From assembly GCA_958295665.1 (NCBI GenBank), contig OY282558.1:135554326-135618325 (forward strand): a DNA stretch of 64,000 nucleotides, in the 5' to 3' direction. A program made the translations under genes and the position numbers. Of this stretch, positions 45,758 through 57,800 are shown piece after piece. This DNA is from Tipula vernalis. Its lineage: Eukaryota > Arthropoda > Insecta > Diptera > Tipulidae. Under the pieces are notes generated by a model. That model had not been told where the DNA came from, did no database searches, and was given only the letters and a program-made list of their open reading frames with translations. Numbering within the stretch: position 1 is the first letter of the stretch; each line of letters begins with the position of its first letter.

Positions 45758-46897
45758 TTGGGTGTATGCATTAAAAACCGGAATTTTTATGAAATTTGAG
45801 CCTTTATTATGGAAAAATGTTACAAGATTTTTATTCAAAATATTGCCCATCGCTACCCACTACTTTTTCCCATCTTTCTGGAAATTTATGGATTCCATCC
45901 CAGAAAAACTGCGCCGGCTTCGCGGCCAAAAACGAATCGAGCCAATTTTCGATACCTTAAACTGAAGTAAAGCGTATTTCTGATAGGGCATTCTGCATGG
46001 ATCGAAATAGGTGGTTATAGTCGGAAGGAGCAAGGTCTGGGCTATAAGGCGGGTGAGGCGGAATTTCCCATCCGTTATTCTCCAGGTAATTTTTGACCGT
46101 CGCCGCAATATGTGGCCGAGCGTTATCGTGGTGAAAAATGATTGACTCGTGTCTGATCGCATACGTTGGCCGCTCTGCCTGGATTTTCTAGATAGAGATA
46201 GAGTTGGGCATTGATGGATCCATTTTAATGGATCTATTTTAATGGATCCATTTTTCATCGCCAGTGACAATACGGGGCAAAACCGACTTCTTTTTGTGGC
46301 GCTCGAGCAGAATTTCGGACATGCAAAAACGTCTTTCCTCGTCTCTTGGCTTCAACTCGTATGACACTTAATTTCCCATCTTTTGGATGAATCCCAAGGC
46401 TTTCAAACGTCTGGAAATTGTTGCTTGATCAACTCCCAATGATTCTGCAAGTTCTTCTTGCGTTTGACATGAATCTTGATTGAGTAATGCCTCCAATTCT
46501 TCATCCTCAAACTTTTTCGGCTGACCAGGACGCTCTTTGTCCTTGATGTCAAAATCACCACTTTTGAAGCGACTAAACCACTCAAAGCACTGTGTTTTTG
46601 CAAGAGCATGTTCACCATACAAATCCACGAGCAAACGATGACTTACAGCTGCAGTTTTGTTTGCGAAAAAGTGACTCAACAAAACTTCCCGCAAATGCTG
46701 TTTTTTTTTCGCAAATTTAAAAAAATTTCCATCGTTGAAATCGGTTGGATGTGCACAATCAAAACAAAAACTTTTAGCTGATTTTGACAGGTATTGAATA
46801 AGGTTTTCAAATGACATTTATGTCCATGATGTACTATAACGCATAAACAAGTAATGACATCTAGTATCAAATTCTGGTTTTTAATGCATACACCTAA
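45758..46897 (-). mobile_element. Mariner element, 1.14 kb, with TA duplication and ~28-bp ends
   Basis: Ends are inverted: the left starts TTGGGTGTATGCATTAAAAACCGGAATTT and the right, read in reverse, TTAGGTGTATGCATTAAAAACCAGAATTT. TA lies outside each (45756-45757 and 46898-46899). It encodes a mariner transposase on the minus strand. The 1140-bp length is a little under the usual 1.3 kb because of an internal deletion. Confidence 0.9.
45840..46817 (-). pseudogene. Mariner transposase, internally deleted
   Basis: 46817-46368 is an open N-terminal third: MSFENLIQYLSKSAKSF leader, then HLREVLLSHFFANKTAAVSHRLLVDLYGEHAL and CFEWFSRFKSGDFDIKDKERP, followed by the second HTH (EELAESLGVDQATISRRLKALG). 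After a stop at 46368-46370 the rest is in other frames: RFCMSEILLERHKKK, IVTGDEKWIH (first Asp), then a deletion, FHHDNARPHIA (second Asp), PPYSPDLAPSDY (third Asp) and PERWEKVVGSDGQYFE at the C-terminus. The part between the first and second Asp (about 80 residues) is lost. Confidence 0.85.
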
Positions 46898-46938
46898 TAT
46901 ATAATTTTGTTTATCGTGAAATACTAAATCAGAGTCGA

Positions 46939-47590
46939 ATGGATAACAGAAATGCAGTTGTTCAAAGTAATCGTAGACGGCAATCACTATTTAGGTGCGC
47001 TGTTCGTGGTAGTGATAATTTTACAATACCAGAAACCCTTTGCTTAGGATCATTGTCTGTCCATTGTAGTCACTGCGGTGCTCTTTTCTTTAGCATGGAA
47101 TCTAAAAGCAATTGTTGTCGTAATGCGAAATTATCACACTTACCAACAGGAGACGAAAATTTTCCCGTTGAATTAAAAAATTTATTTGTTAGAACTGATT
47201 TCAATTTAACAATGCCAATGCATTTTCTTCTATGGGTGCTAAAATACATGACATGCTAGGAAGCCTTTATTGTTCTAAAATTTCAGGTGAAGTGTATCAT
47301 CGATCAGTTGAAAATATTCCTATTGACCTCTCCTTAAATTCAGCAAGCTACTAAGATCGCTGTAGAGAAATTGCTTACGTAAAGTTATATATCTTTGACT
47401 TGGATACTGCTGTTAATATTCGTATGAATAATCCAGCTAATGCCTCTTGCCTATGTCTTACAAGAAACTTAGAGATGGTTATCAAAATGAAGTTGAGGAT
47501 GCTACACTAAATGGTCGTCGTATAAATAACGTATCACTAATTTTTACTCGAAATTTACACGATGATCAACGTGTGTTTGTTGTGTAATTA
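46939..47590 (+). pseudogene. Helitron N-terminal domain remnant
   Basis: 46939-47259 begins MDNRNAVVQSNRRRQS and has VHCSHCGALFFSMESKSN, CCRNAKLSHLP and LKNLFV, the Cys/His segment at the start of animal Helitron proteins. After frameshifts come KIHDMLGSLYCSKISGEVYHRS (47245-47310) and a YKKLRDGYQNEVEDATLNGRR-like block (47455-47525). This matches the Helitron-like N domain, with the Rep and helicase domains missing. Confidence 0.6.
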
Positions 47591-48351
47591 CTTTTAGGTA
47601 CAACGTAATTACTTTTGTTATACCTTTTGATTGTAATCTAAATACACGTGGTAATTGTCGTTTGGCGTATGTAGGTATATACACGGTAAGTATATTCTTC
47701 AAAAATTATACACGGTAGGTATAATCGGGACTTCTATGCACAATAATTTTATTCACTTTTGTTTTAGTTCACATATATTTATTCTCTTTTTTTTAGGTTA
47801 GGTAATCTTTTCTGATGTTTACAGAGTAAAAAATTGTTTCTTAATGATAATTTATATAATACAAAAATGATTTTACGGAAAATTCACAAAATTATGTAAA
47901 GTATATCTGGTGACAGATATTATAAGTTTATTTGAGCAATATACAATTTTAGTACAAGTTTTGAACGTGTACCATCATACCTTGTATAATATTCCACGGT
48001 TTGTACCCCAATTGGAACTGTCAAAATAATAAGTAACCAAATTAAATTGGTGGTGGTAAGTTAAATGATTCTATTTATATAAACTAAATTTAAACTAACT
48101 ATTATTTTTACAATTTCAGCTAACAAATTATAGTCTGATGTACAATTAATTCAGATAAGTATAAATGGAAATTACATATACCATATACAATCAAACGATT
48201 CTTTGTGTGTTCTCTTTTAATTTTAGGTTACAATCCTGGATGTCAACATTACATTGGAATTCATAAATTGTAATGCAACAATTTTACTGCTGATGATCAA
48301 TTGAACGTTGTTGATGCAATAAACTAATTAAATCGTTTGGTGGTACCAAAC
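47591..48351. other. AT-rich stretch; right part may be a BEL LTR
   Basis: No protein similarity. On the minus strand, TGTTTGGTACCACCAAACG starts at 48352 directly after a purine-rich AAGGTCAGCGGAA and could be the start of the 3' LTR of the BEL copy at 48390-51865. Its far end was not located. Confidence 0.35.
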
Positions 48352-48399
48352 ATTCCGCTGACCTTGAACTATTTAGTTCAAAGTAAAGGTAATAAGACG

Positions 48400-49509
48400 A
48401 GCTTTGCGACTGGTCGTTTGATTATACCCGCCTTAGTACGAAGAGTGACTACCTGGACAACTCCATTCTTCCCGGGATGAGTTTAAATAATTCTTCCGAG
48501 TAGCCAATTTGCTGGTGATACATTTTTATCTCGAATGACTACGACGTCGTCAACTTTCAGGTTATTATGTTTGTGCTGCCATTTCGATCGGTTGTGTAGA
48601 ATGGTTAGATACTCCTTATGCCAACGAGCTCAAAAATGCTGCATCAGGTTCTGGATGAGCTGCCATCGTGATAACCGATTTTGCTGTATAGGCTTATAGT
48701 CCGGTTCGGGCATCATCGTTAACGATTGTCCGATCAAAAAGTGTGCCGGTGTTAACGCATCTTCTTGTTGTGGTGATAATAAACAGAGCGGTCTCGAGTT
48801 TAAGATCGCTTCAACTTGTGTCAGGAACGTGGACATTTCTTTGGAATTTAGCAGGGTGATGCCAAGTACTCTTCGGACGTGGTATTTGGTAGATTTAACT
48901 GCGGCCTCCCAGAGGCCACCAAAATGCGGAGCAGCTGGTGGGATGCAATAACAGGTCGTATTGTAATCTAATAAAAAATTAGAGATTAATTGATTATGTC
49001 TTTTAGATTTATTTAATTTTTGGATTTCAGCAAAGGTATTTTTCGCCCTAATGAAATTGGTGCCAATAACGCTAAATATGTCAGCAGTCATGCCTCTCCG
49101 AGCCATGAAGCGTTTAAGGGATGCGATAAACACGTCGATGGTTAAATCGCTCACTAATTCGATGTGAACGGCTTTGCTACTTAAACATACAAAAATTGCG
49201 ATGTATGCTTTATGTGATACAGCTTTCCTGCCCGTCATTGATTTTAACCATTTGGGCCCGGCATAATCGACTCCTGTCTGGTAGTAATTCGCCCATTAGT
49301 TGAGTTTGCTTTGTAGCCTTATAACGTGTGCAAGGTATGCACTTGTGAATGTGTTCACGTATTAGCTTCTTGCAGTTGATGATCCAATACTTTTGTCGTA
49401 TAGTATTTATCATGACGGATTGCGGTGCGTGTAAGTATTTTAGGTGTGTCTCATCAATTACTAAGTCGGTTATAATATGATTCGCAGGTAGTATTATTGG
49501 GAATTTCAC
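48400..49509 (-). pseudogene. BEL/Pao integrase
   Basis: 49509-49210 holds HLKYLHAPQSVMINTIRQKYWI and CIPCTRYKA, the zinc-binding N-terminal domain. 49238-48630 holds IHIELVSDLTIDVFIASLKRF, VIGTNFIRA (second catalytic Asp replaced: VIGTNF where DNGTNF is usual), PHFGGLWEAAVKS (catalytic Glu) and LTPAHFLIGQSL. 48630-48400 reads the C-terminal DVV.IRDKN and IKRPVAKLVLLPL-like end. A stop near 48630 and frame changes disable it. Confidence 0.85.
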
Positions 49510-49619
49510 CCCGTATGGTACGTTGGCATTTTGGATTCGGCTACCTACCTCAACAAACCAACTTGGTCGATAAACGGATTTAATGGGAGTAACTTGCTAG
49601 ACGATGGTAATGCCTTTTT

Positions 49620-51695
49620 TTACTGTATGTTCTTAATTTCGGCCGTGAACGCTTCTATTTGTGCCCACTTGATAACTCGTTCTGATGCCAGTTTAAAATT
49701 GGTCGTTGATAGAAATTCCTCCTTTGGTTCACCGTTTATTGCTCTTCGTAGATTGGAATAAAATTGGAATAGTCTAGCAATAATCCTTAATAGTTTTGAA
49801 AGTTTGAAATGTTGTTGAGCCAAATTTGTAAGGAACTTATTTTCGACGTCAACGTGGTAATTGGCAACTGTAGAGGTTTTGCTTTCGGAGCTATCAACGG
49901 AATGTTGGCAATTTTGTTTGATCAGGCCAAAATTCCTTCTCTTCACGAAGCCAACTAGGTTCCTTCCACCATGGTTCAAAGTTGACCAAGTTCGATGGTA
50001 AAATTCCGCGGCTAGCGCAATCTGCTGGGTTTTCTTGTGTCGGAACATATCGCCATGTAGATCGGGATGTAGTCCCAAAAATTTCCGAGGTGCGGTTTGC
50101 TACATATGACTTCCAGGATCGGGGGTGCGTTGATAACCATCATAACACGGTGATAGAGTCGGTCCAGGTAAATACTTCGGTCGCAGGGCATTGTTAAGAT
50201 TTCACCACCATTTTCATCAGATTGGTTAATAGTAGCGCCGCACATAATTCCAATCTTGGAACTGATACCGTTTTAATGGACGCGACTTTGGTTTTCGCCG
50301 TTACGATAGTCGTTTCGTACTTCCCAAACTTATGCTTCGTTCTAGCATAAATAGCAGCCGCATATGCTACTTGTGACGCGTCGGAAAAACCATGCAATTG
50401 GAACTCTGATTCTTCGGTATGGGTATGTAGCCAACGGGGTATTGCAATTTTCTCTAATTTCGGTAACTCGTCTCTTACTGCTGTCTATCTCTTGGTGATG
50501 TGGGTAGGTAGAGAGTCATCCCCTGGAGGTTTAATAGCCATAGCGATTGTAATCTTGATCATTACTGTAGAAGGAGATAGCCACCCAATGGGATCGAAAA
50601 CCTTGGCTGCTTCGGATAACATCCCTCTTTTGGTCATGGTGGGTTGCGCTGCAATGAATACTTTAAAGTGGAAGTTATCGGTTTGCGGAGTCCACTCTGG
50701 TCCTAAAATTTTTATTGATCGATTTGCTTCTCGAACTTGAATTGGGACCACTTCTTGATTCTCCAATGAAATTATGTTCAGTAATGCTTGGCAATTCGTG
50801 GCCCACTTCCTAAGATGAAAACACCCGGATTTTATTGTGGTAATAACTTGGTCGTTTAACTGTATAGCTTCCTCTTCCGTCCTAGCCCCCGACATTAAGT
50901 CATCAATATATAGATCCTCACGAACAATTTTGGAGGCGATTGGGTACTGCTCTCGAAATTCATCGGCTAATTTAATCAGCGTTTTGGTTGCTAGGTATGG
51001 AGCGGATGCGGTTCCATATGTTACGGTTAAGAGGCGATAATGTTCAATCGGTGCTGCTGGATTCTCCCGCCACACAATTCTTTGTTACTCAGTGTCAGCT
51101 GGATGCAAGGCGATCTGGCGGTACATTTTCTCAATGTCTGCCGTAAAAACTATTAAATGTTGGCGGAATCTAAGGAGAATAGCATGTAGGAAATCTTGCA
51201 CAGTGGGTCCTACTAACAAATTGTCATTCAACGAACCTTTGTTGGAAGCCTCGGCGGAAGCAACGAATTCCACGCGCACCTTGGTAGTAGTACTTGATTG
51301 CTTTATTACGGCGTAGTGTGGTAGGTAAAATGAAACCCTCGAATCTATGGTAACTTGCTCCGATGGTATGCGTTTCATATGCCCCACTAGTTAGTATTCT
51401 TGCATGAAGGCGATATATTCTTCTCGTATCTTCGGATCCCGCTGTAATCGATCCGATTATATGAATTTCCTAGTTCACATTTGGTAGGTTTGAATGGAAG
51501 GTGGACTATGAATCTCCTATCCGGTGCGCGGGTGTGAAACTCCTCAAAATGCTTCTCACACAGCTCTATATCGTTGGTTAAAGTAGTGGCTGATGCTACC
51601 CCTTCGGTTTCCCAGAATCGTTGTAACGATTGGTTGATATCGATCTCTGACACTAGACTAATGGTTGATGTGCCTTGAACTTGATCTGGATACAT
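49620..51695 (-). pseudogene. BEL/Pao reverse transcriptase and RNase H
   Basis: 51695-51387 is the segment before RT (QSLQRFWETEGV, ELCEKHFEEFHTRAPDRRFIVHLPF). 51387-51085 is RT N-terminal to palm (YLPHYAVIKQSS, VRVEFVASAEASNKGSLND, FTADIEKMYRQIALHP with a catalytic Asp). 51075-50485 has YGTASAPYLATKTL, REDLYIDDLMSGA (YIDD box intact), LRKWATN and SEAAKVFDPIGWLSPS. 50397-50012 is RNase H (MHGFSDASQVAYAAAIYA, VSVPRLELCAA). 50078-49620 reaches the WWKEP-like linker in shifted frames. Only a few frame breaks, so this is one of the better kept BEL pols here. Confidence 0.85.
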
Positions 51696-51865
51696 ATTAC
51701 CGGCAATGACCCAGCCAAAAATACTGCTTTGTGCGATTGGTAATCCTCTTGGATGATATTGACAAAATGGTTGGACCCAATTAAAATATCAATGCTACTG
51801 GTCTCATTGAAATGTGGATCCGCAAGTTCTAGGGATAAAGCAAGCACAGTGACAGTAAGCTGCGC

Positions 51866-52184
51866 TAGTGTGACAGCCATGCTTATCTGATTCGATAAAC
51901 CTTAGTAGTAGTCCAATTTTTTTGTTTATTTTTAGTCAGTTTTATACGTAACTTTTGCAATAAGTCAAAGGAATATTTTCCGTAATCCATTCACCAAAAT
52001 TACGATTTATTTTATAATTTTATTGCCGCTGGAAAATTATCTCTCGTAAAAAACTTGTGAATCGTTATCTTGATTCGAGTATCATTTAAAACACCAAACT
52101 AATATTCAACAGTCATCACGGTCACAAAAGCTAAAATCATATGTCAATTTGATGCAAAAGTTTATTTTAGTTAAACGAAACAAA
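51866..52184 (+). promoter_or_regulatory. 5' flank of mannosidase copy B, duplicated at 5265-6211
   Basis: Collinear with the copy A flank: CCTTAGTAGTAGTCCA, ATTTTTAGTC, AAGTCAAAGGAATATTTT, CATTCACCAAAATTACGATTTATTTTATAA and GCCGCTGGAAAATTAT, down to the start codon. It lacks the 570-base insertion of copy A, so it shows the simpler arrangement. Likely promoter and 5' UTR; no start site identified. Confidence 0.6.
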
Positions 52185-52342
52185 ATGTCATTAACAATTT
52201 TGCATTATGAGTGTTTCTCACGAATTCTTATTTTAGTTATAACAATTTTAGCGTGTGCAATGTTTATACCTCTGATACCACTAAATACAAAAAACCCTGG
52301 TAAAGAAGTATTATCTATTAAAGAACATCAAATAGTTAAAAG
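52185..52342 (+). CDS. Alpha-mannosidase II-like copy B, exon 1 (signal anchor)
   Basis: The ATG at 52185 is chosen because it matches the start of copy A; in-frame ATGs at 52149 and 52152 lie upstream. It encodes 52 residues with a hydrophobic span at about residues 11-30 (ILILVITILACAMFIPLIPL), then IKEHQIVKR and the donor AAAAG|GTAAGTG at 52343. Phase 2, identical to copy A. A second type II Golgi anchor. Confidence 0.7.
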
Positions 52343-52689
52343 GTAAGTGTTTTATTAATTTTGTTAAGATTGTTGTCTTTTATAAAATTATTCGGCTGTT
52401 TAATTAAAGCTGTGAGTGACAGTTATCTCTAACTATGTTGGTATTCGAAACAAAAACTCTCAATAACTTGTTGAATGAAATATTCTTAATGGAGTACACA
52501 TTCAATTTTATCTCAGATATTAGAAAAATGCTTAGCAACAGTATTTATGTACAATCCCGCAGTTATGTATAGTCCGGCGAACGCGGCGATCTATTAGAAG
52601 CTAACGTGTAATGACTATTTCGGTGTTTTGTCCAAATAGCTACAGAATTTAAAAAAGGCCAAACTAAATTTATGGAAGAAATAATATTG

Positions 52690-53480
52690 GATGTTCTAAA
52701 AAGTTTCCGCCGATTTTTATTCAAATTTCAAACGCACTTTTATTTCTAACTTCAGTAAACTAAATATGTGCAATTTTGGTCGATAACTTGTTGCCATTTT
52801 CGGTTTAAAAAAATTTCAACCATTGTCACTGTAAAACTTTTGTGTGTTTTAGGTGAAAAGCTGAACTAACTTATTTTCAAAAGAGTCTTTTGAACTCAAT
52901 TTTACACCATTAAGATAGTTCTGCGGCGAACGAAACAAATAATAGACTGAAGGTACAGGATCAGAACTATGCACGTTAGCTGCATAAAAATTTTCCAACC
53001 AAAAATGTGTGTGGTATGACGTTGTCATAATGCAATACAACTCGTTTCCTGTTTATAAATTCTGGCCGCTTCCTTTTAATGTGGTGTAATCTGATTAATA
53101 GTTGACAATAGAAAACCGATTCATTCGTTTGACCAGCTTGTAACATTTTATGATACACAGTATCACTTTCACTTTGGCTATACTATTGTGTGTGTTGTCT
53201 CACCTTGTTTTGACCAAGAAATCATTGTTCATCACCGGTAATTATCATACGTTTCAAAAATGGATCGGTTTCCTAACTTTTCAACAGTGATTCACAAATA
53301 GAAACTAGGTTTATTGAATTTGTTTACTGTCAAATCGTGTGGTATCCAAACATCCACATCCATTTCCAATCCAACCTTCTCCAAATGATTTAAAACTGCT
53401 TGATGATGAAAGATGAGATCCTCAGCTTTCTTTTGATTATATTAAATTTTTCAGGATTGTATGATAAGTAAATAATCTTC
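52690..53480 (-). pseudogene. Irritans-type mariner transposase remnant in copy B intron 1
   Basis: Minus strand. In order: LIFHHQAVLNHLEKVGLEMDVDVWIPHDLT (53420-53310), KLGNRSIFETYD, TVYHKMLQAGQTNE, then 53158-52976 with LIRLHHIKRKRPEFINRKRVVLHYDN.IPHT (second catalytic Asp), and 53040-52849 with VYYLFRSPQNYLNGVKLSSKDSFENKLVQLF (C-terminal part). This matches the irritans/SETMAR mariner lineage. Several stops. The element ends are unclear; the left edge is about 52690 (AAAGTTTCCGCCGATTTTTATT). Confidence 0.75.
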
Positions 53481-54021
53481 TGGATCATTGAGAACATTTA
53501 AGAAACCCAGTGGGATAATTTAACGAATCTATCCTGATAGCCACGTTCATCGCTCCAAATTATCGTATAATTAGGGTTTTGGCTTTTATTTATTTTTGCA
53601 AATAATTTGTGGCGATTGTGGCGATCGATGAAAACACGTCAATTTCACGTCCACCAGTACCTTACATAGCACACGAAATTTTTTATCCCATAAATTGTAG
53701 TTTGTAAAATTGTGTACCTTCAATTTTGTTTTGTAGTAATTTGCAGCTGCGTTTAGCCGAAAAGAAGGAGCAGGTTTGTCTAAGAGTTATTGTGCGAGAA
53801 TTTTGTTTTCAAAGTTCACAGTAACCAAGGGTTAAAATACACCAGGATTTATAGGAAAACTGATAATGTAAGAAGATTTTCCGTACCGTCCAAAATTAGG
53901 GTATAACAAATAAGGGCGGTGTTTCTTCCTATATGCCATACGTTTTCCTTATCAATATATTCACATTAATTTGTTCATTGATTACAAATACATACAAAGA
54001 ATTTTTGTTTTCTAGTTTCAG

Positions 54022-54160
54022 ATTTACGAGACATATATCATCGCAGCTAAATGTATTAGAAACATCAAAATTTAATTCAAAATTGGATAAATGTGTGGTT
54101 TTACAAAATAGACCTACAAATGTAACAACAGGCGATCAATACAGCAAATTTGATTTTGAG
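54022..54160 (+). CDS. Alpha-mannosidase II-like copy B, exon 2
   Basis: Acceptor TTCTAGTTTCAG ends at 54021 and donor GTAGGCAA starts at 54161; 139 bases. Entering at phase 2 from exon 1 gives KRFTRHISSQLNVLETSKFNSKLDKCVV and TNVTTGDQYSKFDFE, leaving at phase 0. It is five residues longer than copy A exon 2 and highly similar over its last ~30 residues. Copy B exons 3-5 are not in the window; intron 2 is at least 9.8 kb. Confidence 0.8.
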
Positions 54161-54302
54161 GTAGGCAATTTTTCGACTAATGTTACATTCTACTTTTCAC
54201 TGTTGGCCATCCTCTCCAATGATGGAAACCTCACAGCCACAACATTTCAGGAATCCAGCCGTTGTTTATTTAGGATATATGATGAAAAATATGTTATATG
54301 AC

Positions 54303-54520
54303 AAAATTTTTGGAAGTCATGTTTTAATTTTATGATATTTATGTTTTAAATATGTTGCATTTTTGTTTGTTGTTGTTTTTTAGAATACATGAATACAAGA
54401 ATTTAAAAATGTCATTTAGTGTAATAATGAGTAGCTATAAAAAGTGTGGCCAAAAATTATTTTTACTCAAAACATAAAAATCATAAAATTAAAACATGAC
54501 TTCCATATTTTTCAATATAC
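54303..54520. repeat. Small hairpin (MITE-like) repeat
   Basis: GGAAGTCATGTTTTAATTTTATGAT at about 54312-54336 is repeated in inverse orientation at about 54478-54505 (ATCATAAAATTAAAACATGACTTCC), with AAAACAT/ATGTTTT continuing inward. The arms are about 35 bp around a ~130-base loop without coding capacity. No target duplication could be fixed. Confidence 0.6.
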
Positions 54521-54759
54521 ATATATAGACTCAACGTTTTCAAATTTATTGATTTATCGATAATTTTAAAATTTTAATTATTTGCTTACATTGCACAAAA
54601 TAGACCTACAAATATTGCATCATAAATCGTACTACGGCTTTAAATTGTAATTACCCAAGTGTGAACTAGTTATTAACATTACTGATACTCAATAACTACG
54701 CGCAACCGTTCCGAACATTTTATCTAACCGTTACACAAGATACCAAAGTAAACAGTGTT

Positions 54760-57480
54760 GTGAATAATGCCGCAATTAGACGTTTTAAAAGGATCGCTGA
54801 ACAAAATAGTTCGATATGCCACCACCCAAAATGAATTTGAGTGTTCTCAACTGGATATTGAATAATTGAAAGTTCGATTGCGACCATCAGATTGAACAAC
54901 CTATCTCTGAAGTCAATCCAAACGATGAAGGTCAACAAGACGAGTTTGAGGCCAAATATTACAACGCTTTCGCCGACTCAAACAAATTGATTCGCAAGGC
55001 AAACTTGGCTGTCGGGAATATGTCTGTGGACATGAACAACACGCAAGGAGAGCAAACACGGATTTCCAATGTCGAATATAGTTGGATTTTCCGGTAGTTA
55101 TTAAGAGTGGCAATCATTTTTTTTATTTGTTCGCATCAACAATTTATGAAAATCCTATCCTCCATCCAGCACAGAAGTTTCAATACCTCCTGAGAGGCGA
55201 AGCGGCAAACCTTTTAAAGCATCTTCCAATCTCAGATACCAATTATATTGAAGCGCTAAATAAGCTAAAGACCCGGTATGACAGGAAGCGGAATACGGTA
55301 CAATCCTTCATCAAAAGTTTCGTCGAGATACCTACCATCAATAATCCAACATCCACTCAAATTCGAAGATTAATGGATACCGTGGACGAAGTGATTCGTG
55401 GATTAAAGGCTGCCGGATCAGAAACAGAGACTCGAGATCCGTGGCTAGTGTATCGTCAGTGCGCTAAATTTAAAGAATGGACAATCGAGGAGAGACGCGA
55501 CTTTATGAAAATCGAAAACCGCTGTTTCAACTGTCTAAGCAAAACACATAGAGTAAATCAATGTCATTCGAAGAAAAGATGTCACATATGCAAAAAAAAA
55601 GCATAATTCATAACCAGACAATGCCAATCATCTAGGACCTTCCCAAAATTTCCCGACTACAACTATCGCTGCAGTACGTGTTCTAGAGAACGGCAGCCAG
55701 CATCAATTATGTTGAGTTTTACTCAACTCCGGTTCACAGAGTTCGTTCATAACTGAAATTCTCATCCAAAAGTTGGGTCTAAACCGTAGACATGGAAAAA
55801 TCTCCATTCTAGGCCTCGCTAACCAAAAGCTGATCACCACACGTGGGATAGTTGAGATTATTGTATCACTAATTTACTTTAAATCTACATTCGCAACCGA
55901 AATTGCTGCCCATGTTGTACCAATCATTACCACGGTTAAATCAATTAAAGAATACGATTTTGTAAAAGGACAGGGCATTCCACCACGGCCATTAGCTGAC
56001 ACATGCATAAAATCGACAACTAAAATCGATTTACTTATTGGCGCCGACAAGTTTTTCGAAATCCTTAAACCAGAACAATTAAGAGATTCTATACAAAGAC
56101 GATTTACGCTCACAACACTTATTTCGGGTGGATTGTACTGCAGCAAATGACGAACCTGAAGCAATTCAATTGGCTCAGCAGTGTTCTCAGCTAATGACCC
56201 GATCCGAGTTTAACCTCCGTAAATGGTCTTCTAATTCTCCCAAAGTCATCTGCAAACTAAACAACTGTGAAACCAATATATCCACACCAAAACCATTATC
56301 CGAAGATCAACACGAAGTTAAGGTATTAGGGTTTCAATGGCAATCAATGAGCGATACATTCATGTACCACGTCACAATGAAAGATAAAATACTGACCACC
56401 AAACGAGCGATATTATCTGAAGCTAATCGAATCTTCGACCGACTGTGGCTGTTAGCCCAGTTTGTCGTAGAAATTAAAAGTTTTTTTAAAATGTTGTGGT
56501 TATTGGAGTTGGGACAGTTCGACACCAATGGTTGAAAATCCGAGATGAAATCTTCGAAATATCAATTTGCAGATACCCCGATGGCTGCGCATGAATTAAG
56601 CAAAATGTCAATTACACTGATTTTGCGGTGCTAGTGAAATTGCATTCGTAGCGTCAGTCTACTTTCGCACCGTTTACAATGGCCAAACTGTCACTGCATT
56701 GATAGCAGCTAAAACGAAAGTTGTACCCATAAAAAATATTTCACTGCCACGACTCAAATTAAATGGTGCCTTGGACTGATTCAAGCATTTTGCTGGATTG
56801 GTTTTCAGATCACCCACGAAAATGGAAGACTTATGTGGCAAACCGAACCAGCGAAATCTTAGAAATATTACTACGAGACAAATGGGGACACGTCACATCC
56901 AAACTCTATACGGCAGATTGTGCAACACGGGGGTTAAGGTTTTGTTAGCATAACCCGAATATTGGCCAGGTTTCCGGAAACCAAAAAATAGCAATTTAGA
57001 ACGTCGAGAGAAACTGCAGGTTATGGTCGCTATCTGTTCCGATACATCACAATCAGTCATAGAAGAATTAATATTTTGAGAATAATCCGAAATTTTATTG
57101 TGACCTACTTTAGTAAGTCAAAAGCATCTTCGAGAATTACTGTCAGCTATGAGTGGCAAGATGCAGAGGCCGAAATATTAAAATATACTCAGAAGCAAAA
57201 TTTTAAAGAGGAAATTCAAACCATTGAGAATGTTTTTTTCTGGACGATAGAGCATCGCAAGAGCTGTTGCACCTTATGATAATCGTCACCCGATAATCTT
57301 GCCCTCAAAATCCGCGATTACGATGAAGCTGGTCATCAAATAACATATAAGCAATTTACATTGTGGTGCAGCGTTACTACTAAGTATCATCCGTAGGAAA
57401 TTCGTGTGCTGTGCATTAAACAACGACCACCAACCGAAAAGCAAATATTGGGCAACCTGCCAAAGGAAAGAGTAGAACTA
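54760..57480 (+). pseudogene. BEL/Pao remnant: gag, zinc knuckle, protease, RT end, RNase H
   Basis: Plus strand, in copy B intron 2. 55082-55606 is gag: ILHPAQKFQYLLRGEAANLL, YIEALNKLKTRYDRKR and STQIRRLMDTVDEV, then after a deletion IENRCFNCLSKTHRVNQCHSKKRCHICKKK with CCHC knuckles. 55700-56150 is protease (LLNSGSQSSFITEILIQKLG with Asn for the catalytic Asp; KIDLLIGADKFFEIL). RT fingers and palm are deleted; 56128-56535 starts after them (RSEFNLRKWSSN, KVLGFQWQS, LSEANRIFDRLW). 56700-56950 is RNase H (DWFSDHPRKWKTYVANR, TADCATRG), and 57170-57480 is linker and integrase start (RPPTEKQILGNLPKERV). Many stops. Confidence 0.8.
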
Positions 57481-57559
57481 ATCCGAACTTTCCTGAAAAT
57501 TAACGAAAATGCGCTGGGGTTAATGGATCACGTTCGTCAACTGATAGCGCCTACAATGG

Positions 57560-57800
57560 CCTATGTAGGAATCAATCCCTTCAATCTGTACCAGCAAGGT
57601 GTTCAGCTCTTCTTGAATTAGGGTATTGCTTCCTATTACTCTATCTAAATGCGTTTTCGCTGATTTGATGGCCGCTTCCCAAATTTCTCCAAAATGGGGT
57701 GCCTGTGGTGGGATGAAATGCCACGTAACCTGGTATCTTGTATGCCGACTCTAAAGTTTTCTAATTTGAAACCATACATTTTTGGTTATTTTTATCAACT
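57560..57800 (-). pseudogene. BEL/Pao integrase fragment, opposite strand
   Basis: The minus strand reads VTWHFIPPQAPHFGEIWEAAIKSAKTHLDRVIG and LNTLLVQIE, the catalytic Glu region of a BEL integrase. It faces the plus-strand BEL remnant ending near 57480, so the two pieces are tail to tail with their pol 3' regions together. Confidence 0.75.

Larger units (their letters stand above)
48352..51865 (-). mobile_element. BEL/Pao remnant, protease to integrase, minus strand
   Basis: Contains protease tail (51880-51653), RT (51695-50485), RNase H (50397-49620) and integrase (49509-48400) in order; gag and the 5' LTR are missing. The remnant stops abruptly at about 51865, where the flank shared by both mannosidase genes begins. 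Confidence 0.8.

Noticed and set aside
46939..47259. Host zinc-finger gene starting MDNRNAVVQSNRRR
   Set aside because: The Cys/His pattern and the following frames fit a Helitron N-terminal domain better, and frameshifts break it within 350 bases.
53933..54301. 122-codon open frame as a separate small gene
   Set aside because: It spans copy B exon 2 plus unspliced intron on both sides; splice sites and copy A conservation support only 54022-54160 as coding.
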